From: Pigoraptor vietnamica
Taxonomy: Eukaryota > Opisthokonta > Filasterea
NCBI GenBank assembly: GCA_943704525.1
Contig: CALSCQ010002658.1
Coordinates: forward strand, 1-29,506
Reading direction: 5' to 3'
Length of the DNA: 29,506 bases
Shown one piece after another: positions 21,428-29,506 of this stretch. The first letter of the stretch is position 1. Each line of letters starts with the position of its first letter. The position numbers and the translations under genes were made by a program. Under the pieces are notes generated by a model. That model saw nothing but the letters and a program-made list of their open reading frames with translations, was not told where the DNA came from and made no database searches.

Positions 21428-24327
21428 TCAAGCAGCAGCGCCTTCGAACCGCGGCATCCCGTACTCGCGGCGGAGGCGACCCACAATCCTATTCGACAGT
21501 GCCGGCGTGGACGCGCTGCGGCGGAGCGTCGATAGATGCTTGTGGATCGCACGGAGCTGTGCAAGGACATTGCGGAAGACCGGCCGCTGCTCGCGTGCGC
21601 GGTCCCAGCAGCGTGTCATGAGGGTCACGAGCGCCGGCGGACAATCCGCACGGACCTGCAAGTAACCACGCGAGTTACATGCCTGCGAGTGACCAGCAAA
21701 CCGAGACAGTGCAATCGCGCACTCACCGCCTTGATGTCAGGTTTCAAGATACCACGACCGACCATGAAGAGGATCTGGTCGGGGTGCATGCCGCGGTACG
21801 GGAGCCGCCCCGTCAGCAGCTCATAGAGCACAATGCCGTACGAGTACACGTCGCTCGACGGCGTGTACGGATCTGGCGCCATGCTGATCACCTCGGGAGC
21901 CTTGAGCAAGGCGAGGGGGTTGCAGGGTAAGCACACGACACGGGAACAACAGGGCGAGTGCACGACGCACCATCCACAGAATCGACCCAGTGGGTTGGTT
22001 GAGGCAGACGTTGTCGATCCACACCGACTTGACGGTGGAGAGACCAAAGTCGCCTATGTTGACTTTGCGATCGGCGTCCAAAAACACGTCTGCAGAGCAC
22101 GTGCGAGTGAAGAAAACCAAGCTTCACAACGGACAGAGCAAACGGTTGCGCAAACGGCACCAGCGCACACAAATTGCGCGCAAACAGCACCAGCACAAAC
22201 AAATTGCGCGTATGGCAAAGAGCTGTCGGATACTGCTCGACTTGAGGTCGCGGTGTATGATGCTCTTAGCATGGAGGTACCTGCAGAAGGGCACATCAGC
22301 GCGGTGCAACCTCGGACCGTCGACCAGTGACTGGAACTCACTCCATGCCCTGCGCAATCTGCCGCGATATGTTGACTATGTCCAGCAGGTCAAACGACTC
22401 CTCCTTGACGTGTACGTGCGTGAACAGCGTCGAACCCTCGCACCACTTCGTCACGATCGCGAGGTCAGGGAGCACCGTGCACGCGCCCATAAATAGTACA
22501 ATGTTGTCGTGGCGCGTTTTCCTGCGCATTGGATGCTAAGCCTCTGACGCCAACCAAAAAAGGAGGCAGCCGTCTCTTCGGAGCACACGCCAAGACCCAC
22601 CGCAACACAGCCACTTCGTTACGGAATGCGTCGAGCTGTGCCTCCGTCGGGTTCACGACATTCAGCTTCTTGACAGCAACAGTCCCGTGCCACTTGCCCT
22701 TGAACACTGCGGCAGCGAAAACGCAATAGCCGGCTAAGCAATGACGACATTCTGAAGGGCCAACCGCGCACTGAGCTGTCACCCACCTGTGCCGAACGAC
22801 CCCGACCCGATGCGCTCCTGCAGAACCAGCTCTGAGTACGGTATCTCCCACTCTTGCCTTCGCGTCATCGAATTCAGGCCCCAGTCGTCCGAGCCCATCG
22901 ACCCGTTCGCGTCGCTACTGGCATCGTCGCTATCACGCCGCAAAAATTCGCCGTCCGCACCCTCGCTGGCGGGCGTCGAACCCGACAGACCCGACACTGC
23001 AGTTGTCAGCGCTGTGTGCTCGCCGGTCGGGGGCGCTCCCACCAACGCACCGCTCGACCCAAATCGTGACGCCCTGCGGAACCAGTCCGACTGAGGATTG
23101 GGGTCGCCATACACCGGCGCGTGCCCTGCGCTCAGCGCACTCCGCTTCGACGTGCTGCTGCTCGTGCGGCGACGGCGCTTCCGATCCGCATTCCGCGGAA
23201 TAACGCCGTTGCCGTCGCCACCGTCGTCGTCGTCACCATCCCCGCCATCCTCACCGTCGGTGACGTCACTATCGCCCGTCTGGTAGTCGTAGTGCTCCGA
23301 CAGCTGGTCCGCGTCGCCCTCATACAGGTCCGCAAACTCAGACACGTCGCTCTGCGCGGACGAGCCCGGATTGCTCGGCGTCGGCGGTTCGTGGACCATT
23401 TCATAGCGTCCTGCGAGCAAATGCACATGTCAGCATACTCAGCGACATGGCGACGGCGAACGGGGGGCATCAGCGAATCGAGCGCAGGCGACCGCGCACC
23501 ATTGGCGAGATCAGGTGCCGATGAGATCTTCCTCATGTCCTCGTTTCGTCGCGTGGGCGCAAGAGATCCCGGCGCGGCTGGCGACGGCACGGAGAGAAGA
23601 TGCTTGTCTGCAATGTCGCGTCGTTCAGCAGTTGACCACACGGCAATAGGGGTATGCAGACGCACAAACCCAGCACCCACAGTAGTGGTCGTCGCGCTGC
23701 GTCGCGCAGACGGGGTCAATGGACGCCTGACATCGCTCATGGCACCGCAGGCCGCACCCTGCGATGCAACCGTTGTAACGCCCATTGAGCACGAAGTAAC
23801 TCGCGCGAACAACAACCATCGCCGGCACTCACCGTCGCACTTGAGTCCCTTCATGATGTGCTTCTCACAATGGCGGCACGTGGCCAGGAACATGAACACC
23901 TTCGGGCGAAACTGGTGGTCGACGCTGAGCTTTGGCAGCCGCGAAGGGTCCGTGCCCATATTAATCCCATACTCGGCGCCATACAGCGTGTCGGGCGGGC
24001 GGCTGCCGCTGTAGCCGCTGTGAAAACTCGACGTCCCGTCGTCGCCGCCCGGTGATTCGGGAATTTCGATGCCGCGGAGCATGATGTCCTGCTCTTCCGC
24101 GCGCATGACGGTGAGGCGGTTGGCGAGCTCATCGTACTCCTGCAGCGGCATTGCGCGGTCGCACGTAGTTAGGGCCTGCCACTGACGGGCATCGAGTCGA
24201 ACAGGAGACGCAACCCACCTCCTGCAAAATGGCAGGCAACTCTGGGTACAGTGCGATCTCCGCCTGCGCAGGCGACAAGTCAGCACTCGGAGTGCGACAA
24301 TGCACTCGACAGTGCACTCGCGACAAT

Positions 24328-24363
<36 letters not shown>

Positions 24364-24476
24364 TCTCCCCCCCCCCCCACCCGGATTACCTTCAACGCGG
24401 CCAGCCGCTCTGTCGATATCCCAATCACAAGGCGCAGTGCCCGCAGTTTCTCGCGGTAGTCGTCGTCGTTCATCAT
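21428..24476 (-). CDS. RAF/KSR-family protein kinase without a RAS-binding domain, 700 aa
   Basis: Twelve exons: 24476-24390, 24263-24219, 24139-23833, 23758-23681, 23607-23500, 23410-22787, 22706-22601, 22521-22342, 22280-22234, 22089-21971, 21900-21727, 21655-21428. Residues about 6-65 are helical and resemble the B-RAF-specific region ([18 protein letters not shown]). A C1 zinc domain spans 119-164 with the RAF spacing H-x12-C-x2-C-x9-C-x2-C-x4-H-x2-C-x7-[10 protein letters not shown] (Ser202) is a 14-3-3 mode II-like site where RAF has its CR2 site. An acidic Ser-rich linker and QEWEIP lead to the kinase: [15 protein letters not shown] (410-424), Lys429, LRKTRHDN (Arg455 at the RAF dimer-interface position), [26 protein letters not shown]. 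The tail RRSASTPAL (Ser674) matches the C-terminal RAF 14-3-3 site. Predicted Ser/Thr MAP3K. Only about 50 residues separate the helical region from C1, too few for an RBD; that layout recalls KSR. Confidence 0.88.
22150..22209. repeat. 30-bp tandem duplication in RAF-like kinase intron 9
   Basis: The 30-bp unit beginning GCAAACRGCACCAGC and ending AAATTGCGC occurs at 22150-22179 and 22180-22209 with three differences. It lies inside the 144-nt intron 22090-22233. Confidence 0.85.
24329..24379. repeat. (CA)n plus C-run in RAF-like kinase intron 1
   Basis: About 32 bp of CA repeat are followed by a long C run, inside intron 24264-24389. On the sense strand it reads as a G-run then GT repeats, starting about 10 nt after the donor. 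Confidence 0.94.
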
Positions 24477-25357
24477 GGTGGACAGGCGCCGCGCTCAGGG
24501 CGGGCACTATTGCGACGGGAAGGATGGCCGCAGACGGGGCCTCAGCACCGTGCAGCACGGCGCACGCGGGATTGGCGGCCGCTGCCGCCTCACTTCACTC
24601 CATCCAGCGCCGACCATAACTGGCACGGACGCAGTGTGGACCAGAGTGGAAGTGGGACAACGGGACAAGAGGTGAGTGGAATGCGGGTGGATCGCCCTTG
24701 AGCGCTCGCGGCAAGATAAGGCGCGCGTGTACGGCGTGGGCAAGGTGTCGGATTAACGCAAGGGACGGCGCAATGTGTGCTGCTCGCGCTAAAATGGAGG
24801 ACTGAGATGCGGTGCAACGGGCAACAGCCACCGCAATGCAGACAAGACTGACTGTCAGGGCCAGCCCACTGGGGCAGCCGGTGATTTAGACTGAGTTTGA
24901 GTGCGAACGAGTGGGTCGAATTGGACGCAAATGACAATTCACGCACTCACCAGCTTTTGGTTTGGGATAAGGTGGGGGTTAGGGCTGGCTCGCCAGCGGT
25001 TCAACACGCTGTGATCTGCGGTGGGTGTTACGTGTTTGATACAAGGTGGGTGTTATCCAGAACAGCTGACACGCCACAGGAAGCTTCATTCGAAGGGCGC
25101 ACACAGAGACACGCGCGGCTTGTGCCATGCCACTTGCGCTGCGTCACGTCGCGAGTGCGGTCCTTCGCGCGCACTCCGTTGCCCCACGCCCAGCACTGGG
25201 CAATTCGCGGTGGGTACCGTGCAATGGCTGATGTGGTGCGACCGTGCATCTCATCGAGCTCGTCGCTAACTCCGTCTCCCTCAGACGCCTGCTTGCGCTC
25301 TCTCGTTGTCATTGGCGCTCCCCTCCTTCCATTGCACGCGCTGCCTACTCCGCTTCC
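24477..25357. promoter_or_regulatory. Divergent intergenic region between the RAF-like kinase and prolyl oligopeptidase genes
   Basis: The 881 bp lie between two outward-facing start codons and must hold both promoters. No TATA box is clear. A direct repeat GTGGGTGTTA occurs at 25021-25030 and 25046-25055. At 25265-25284 a CTAAC word followed by a pyrimidine tract and TCAG looks like a real 3' splice site, so part of this stretch may be an upstream exon and intron of the oligopeptidase gene. Confidence 0.5.
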
Positions 25358-25481
25358 ATGGCAACCGCGGCCGGTCCCAAGTTCAAGTACCCGCAGGCGC
25401 GCAGGGACGCGTCTGTTGTGGACGACTACCACGGCACGAAGATCGCCGATCCCTACCGGTGCGCCAGCGCGGCTCGCGCGC

Positions 25482-25542
<61 letters not shown>

Positions 25543-25647
25543 TGTGTGTGTCTGTGTGTAGGTGTGTGTCTGTGTGTAGGTGTGTGTGTCTGTGTCTGTG
25601 TCTGTGTGCGTGTGTCTGTGTCTGTGTGTGTCTGTGTCTGTGTGTGT

Positions 25648-25683
<36 letters not shown>

Positions 25684-25787
25684 TGTGTGTGTCTGTGTGT
25701 AGGTGTGTGTCTGTGTGTAGGTGTGTGTGTAGGTGTGTCTGTGTGTGTGTGTGTGTCTGTGTGTGTGTCTGTGTCTGTGTGTGTGGG

Positions 25788-25823
<36 letters not shown>

Positions 25824-28800
25824 GTGCCTGTGCGATGTGTGTGGTGAGAGTCTAAGGGAAGGGTGGAAGGGAGGGGAGTGCAGTTTGAGGTGCTGACGGC
25901 GGCGTGTCGTAGGTGGTTGGAGGACCCCAATGCCGCGGAGACCAAGGCATTTGTCGACGCGCAGAATGAGGTGACGCAGGCCGTGCTGGACACGTGCGAG
26001 ACGCGCGCCAAGTTCAACGAACGGTGGGTGTTGTACGCCCTCTGCCGCCGAATGTGTCGCACTCACCGGCCCCTCCAACCCGCAGCATGACCGAGCTGTT
26101 CGACTACCCAAAGTACAGCTGCCCCTTCCGCCGGGGGCCGCGCTGGTTCTACTATTACAACGAGGGGCTGCAGCCGCAAAGGTGCGCCCGCTTTATCCCG
26201 CTTGTCCCTCCGCATGCGACAGGTCCGTTCGAATGGTGGTTTTGCTGACGCGGGCTCTGCTGTGGGCCGTTGCAGTGTCCTGTATGTCCAGGACTCGCTT
26301 GAGGGCACCCCGCGCGTGCTGTTGGATCCGAACACGCTGTCCGCTGACGGGACCTGCTCGCTTTCGAGTACCGCGTTTTCGTACGATGGTTCCTACATGG
26401 CCTACGGTGCGTCGCGTTTTGGCAGACGAGCGAGATCTTAGTTTGCGGGATGGGCTGCACACACTCGCTCGTTTCGCGCCTGCGCGCTTACGCACACCCG
26501 CGCAGGCCTGTCGGAGAGCGGCAGCGACTGGCAGACGGTGCACGTGAAGGCGGTTGCGGACGGGCGCAAGCTGGACGACGTCCTTAAGTGGGCCAAGTTT
26601 ACGAGCCTCGCGTGGACGCACGACAACAAGGGCTTCTTCTACAACGTGGGTGTTTTGCGTGGGTCGTGCGCAACGCGCGTGTGCTGATGGCGAAGCCGCA
26701 ATGCAGCGCTACCCCGAGCCCACAGTCAACGCCGACGGCACTGAAACGGATATCAACTTGCACCAGAAGGTGCGCTGGCGTCCCTTTGACCCCTGGAACA
26801 GTGGTGTCACGTGCTCACGCTGGAGAGCCCGCAGGTCTACTATCACGTGCTCGGGACGCCGCAGTCCGCGGACCGCCTGGCCTTTGAGACGACGGACCAT
26901 CCCACGTGGCTCACGGGCGCCGAGGTGACCGAAGATGGGCGCTACCTTCTCCTTACGCCCACCGAGGGATGCGACCCGGTCAACAGGTGCGTGTGCAGAG
27001 GGTGTCGCCGCAGCCGGGGCGTTGCACTGCGTTTTGCCTGTCTCAGTCTCGCGCAACAGGCTGTACTTCTGCGAGCTGGGCGCCGACGGATCCGCCATCG
27101 GCCTCCTGGAGAAGGTGGGAGTCACAACCGGGCGTCCATCCGGGTCCCACCGCGCGGCTCACGTGATCTCGATGCAGGGCCCGCTGAGCATTGTTCGGCT
27201 TGTGGACAACTTCGACGCGCAGTACGAGTACGTCGCAAACGAAGGGACGCGCTTTGTGTTCAAGACGAACCTGGGCGCCCCGCGGTACAAGCTGCTGGAG
27301 TGCGCGGACATCATGGCCGGCCAGCTGGTGCGTCCCTGTTTGTGCCTGCCTGCGCTGAGATGGTGCGATCGCTAACTCTGCTGCGCAGGTCTGGCGGACG
27401 CTTGTGGACGAGCACCCCACGGACGTCCTCGAGTGGGTGCACTGGGTCAACCACACGCGCCTCGTCGCCTGCTACCTGCACGACGTCAAGGTGAGTGGCG
27501 TGCTGGAAATGATTGATCAGCCACAAGTGATTGTCTCGCGTTTTTGGAGTGGCTCACATTCGCGCCGTGCGTGTCGTCGCAGTCCGTGTTGGAGCTCCGC
27601 AACCTGCGCGACGGCGCGAAGGTGGCCGATCTCCCCGTAGACATTGGCAGCATCGTCGAGTGCCGCGGGCGCAAAGAGGACACGGAGATCTTCTACCAGC
27701 TCACGGGCTTCCTCAATCCCGGCATCATTTACCGGCGGGTTTTCAATCGAGCGCTGTGTGTCCGTGCGCAGAAGTGTGCTGCTTGTGTGTTGCCTCGCGC
27801 ATGGCTCTTCTCGAGTAACATGTGACATTTCCGCCGGCTGCAGGTGCGACGTGACGACGTCGTCGCCCTCGCCATCGGTGTACCGCGCGACGCCCGTGAA
27901 GGGCATTGACCCCGGCCTCATGGAGACGGTGCAGGTGTTTGTCCCCGGGCGCGACGGCACCAAGGTCCCGATGTTCATCGTCAAGAGGAAGGACGTGGCG
28001 CTCGACGGGGCGAACCCGACGCTCCTCTATGCGTACGGCGGGTTCAACATTTCCGTCACGCCGTCGTACAGCGTGTCACGCACCATCTTTGTGTTCCATT
28101 GCCGCGGCATTCTCGCGGTGGCCAACATTCGCGGCGGAGGGTGGGTGGAAGTGCTTGTGTGCGGGCGAAGCAGGGGGGCTGACGGTCCGACTGCTCGCAG
28201 CGAATACGGTGAGACGTGGCACAAGGCGGGCGCGCTCGGTCAGAAGCAGAACTGCTTTGACGACTTTCAGGCATGCGCCGAGTTCCTCGTCCGCGAAAAG
28301 TACACGTCGCCGGAGAGGTGCGTGAAGACGGGGCATCTGACGGCGCAATTCAGTGCGGCCGCTGCATGTGATGTGACGCCATTCGTCGTTTCTGCGCGCA
28401 GAATTGCTATCAACGGCGGCTCAAACGGCGGTCTGCTCGTCGGCGCGTGCATCAATCAGCGCCCGGACCTCTTTGGCGCGGCCGTCGCGCAAGTCGGGTG
28501 AGCGTTGCGTCCGTCAGTGCCCTCCTGTGCGTGGTGCTTTGCGGGTCGCGCTGACATTTGTGCGCCAATCTGATTGCGTGCAGTGTCATGGACATGCTCC
28601 GCTTTCACAAGTTCACCATCGGACACGCGTGGTGGGTGGGGTGATAATGTAATGGTGGATAGCCGCCTTTGCGCCATGTTTTTTTGTGGGCTCATCTGTA
28701 AATCGCGCCTTATTTTTTCTAGGACGACGGACTATGGCAGTTCGGACGACCCCGAGCAGTTCGCATGGCTCATCAAGTGCGTGGAGACCCGGCGTGATTT

Positions 28801-29250
28801 CTTCTGCCCGTCCATGCAGTCGCAGTTGTACGCAGCTCTTCCGTGGTTTGTCCTTTTTCGTCGCTGACATCTCGGCCGCAGGTACTCTCCGCTGCACAAC
28901 GTCCACAAGGGCCCTTACCCAGCCGTGCTGCTGATGACGGGCGACCACGACGACCGCGTCGTTCCCCTCCACACGCTCAAGTTGATTGCCGAGCTGCAGC
29001 ACCGCGCTCCCGGCAACCCGCGCCCGCTGCTTGTGCGCGTGGAGACTGCGGCCGGCCATGGTGCCGGCAAGCCCACGAAGAAGAGGGTTGGTGGTGGCTT
29101 TGATGCTGTGGTGTCTCTCGTGTTCGAATTTTGTTTGTAAGCACGTTGCCGGTGGTAACGTGAATCTCGTGCGGGCTGCAGATCGAAGAGTCATCGGACA
29201 TGTTCGCCTTCATCAACAAGATGACGGGCGCCAAGTGGACGGACGTTTGA
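25358..29250 (+). CDS. PREP: Prolyl oligopeptidase (S9A serine peptidase), 733 aa
   Basis: Seventeen exons: 25358-25458, 25913-26023, 26086-26181, 26276-26406, 26506-26645, 26707-26769, 26835-26986, 27060-27327, 27389-27490, 27583-27734, 27844-28140, 28201-28317, 28402-28497, 28584-28631, 28723-28776, 28882-29086, 29182-29250. They join in frame to 733 codons plus TGA, close to the usual 710-730. The start [17 protein letters not shown] and [20 protein letters not shown] are typical of the N-terminal segment. A seven-bladed beta-propeller follows ([26 protein letters not shown]). The alpha/beta-hydrolase domain has [21 protein letters not shown], the nucleophile motif GGSNGG, Asp in [10 protein letters not shown] and His in AGHGAGKPT, so the triad is complete. 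It cleaves small peptides after proline, usually in the cytosol. Intron 10 (27735-27843) appears to be GC-AG, because only that junction restores YRCDV in frame. Ten of 16 introns are phase 2. Confidence 0.94.
25475..25826. repeat. (CG)n-(TG)n compound microsatellite in prolyl oligopeptidase intron 1
   Basis: About 350 bp of alternating purine-pyrimidine sequence starts with about 10 CG units and continues as TG repeats with TCTG and TAGG variants. It fills most of the 454-nt intron 25459-25912. A patterned block of about 49 bp at 25541-25589 recurs 141 bp later at 25682-25730. Confidence 0.95.
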
Positions 29251-29470
29251 GGGGGCGTGTCAATGCGTGTCCTGCCGCAGAGGGAGAGCGCGCCGGTGCG
29301 CCAGTTGGGCTGCCGTGCCTGTCGAACGGAACGTCCTTGCACATTCAAATTAAAACGTCGGCGTGTTCCTGGTCGTATTATTATTTGTGCAGTTTTGAGC
29401 GAGTGTCGGGCAGTCAACGAGGGGTGGCATTTGCGCGTTTTTTTTGTCCCTTGTTTTCGTCCCTCTTTTA

Positions 29471-29506
<36 letters not shown>
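29251..29506. other. 3' flank of the prolyl oligopeptidase gene with terminal poly-T
   Basis: The 3' UTR presumably lies here. AAATTAAAA at about 29346-29355 is the nearest AT-rich candidate for a polyadenylation signal, but it is not canonical. A nearly pure T run fills 29473-29506 and continues past the window edge. Confidence 0.5.

Noticed and set aside
24973-24985. Telomere-like GGGGGTTAGGG word
   Set aside because: It is a single occurrence with no tandem array, and GT-rich words are common here.
25244-25357. Using the GTG at 25244 as the start of the prolyl oligopeptidase
   Set aside because: It is not an ATG, and the first ATG at 25358 has a good context (TTCCATGG) and matches the usual family N-terminus. 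An upstream spliced exon is kept only as a possibility.
25497-25540. Bacterial-style operon or prokaryotic contig interpretation
   Set aside because: Dense spliceosomal introns, TATA-type promoter, myosin, RAF and DYRK kinases make this clearly eukaryotic nuclear DNA.
29473-29506. Poly-T as a retroposed poly-A tail of an inverted element
   Set aside because: No element body or target-site duplication is visible; the run reaches the window edge and could be a simple homopolymer or assembly-edge artefact.

Overview
The window reads as nuclear DNA of a GC-rich unicellular eukaryote. It holds seven genes on both strands. Six have short spliceosomal introns (mostly 60-160 nt, nearly all starting GTG and ending GCAG); one has a single ORF. 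There are many GT/CA and CT microsatellites and no transposon, tRNA, rRNA or CRISPR that I could recognise. The gene set (class I myosin, RAF-family kinase, DYRK/HIPK-like kinase, Rad7-like repair protein, dynamin-like GTPase, GATA finger) points to Amorphea. A true RAF would favour a unicellular holozoan or a close relative. I cannot name the species.

Layout: 1-813 is microsatellite-rich and leads to a small secreted-protein gene (814-1179 +). 1180-2361 holds a 73-bp tandem repeat, E2F-like sites and a TATA box in front of a nine-exon gene (2362-7394 +). That gene encodes a 1351-aa protein joining a degenerate OTU-like domain, a dynamin/SLIP-GC-like GTPase and a C-terminal GATA-type zinc finger. 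Next comes a membrane-anchored FkbM-type methyltransferase (7968-10171 +). It converges with a DYRK/HIPK-like kinase (10349-12808 -). A 323-bp divergent promoter separates that kinase from a Rad7-like leucine-rich-repeat gene (13132-15675 +). The Rad7-like gene converges with an 18-exon short-tailed myosin I (15958-21185 -). Upstream of the myosin, on the same strand, lies a 12-exon RAF/KSR-family kinase (21428-24476 -). An 881-bp divergent spacer then leads to a 17-exon prolyl oligopeptidase (25358-29250 +), and the window ends in a poly-T run.

All splice models were built by hand. They join in frame from ATG to stop and restore conserved motifs across the junctions, which is the main support for them. 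The genes do not form an obvious pathway.

The two most notable items are the OTU-GTPase-GATA fusion and the RAF-like kinase. The kinase keeps the RAF-type C1 domain, both 14-3-3 sites and a catalytic kinase domain but has no room for a RAS-binding domain. That gives it a KSR-like layout with a RAF-like engine.
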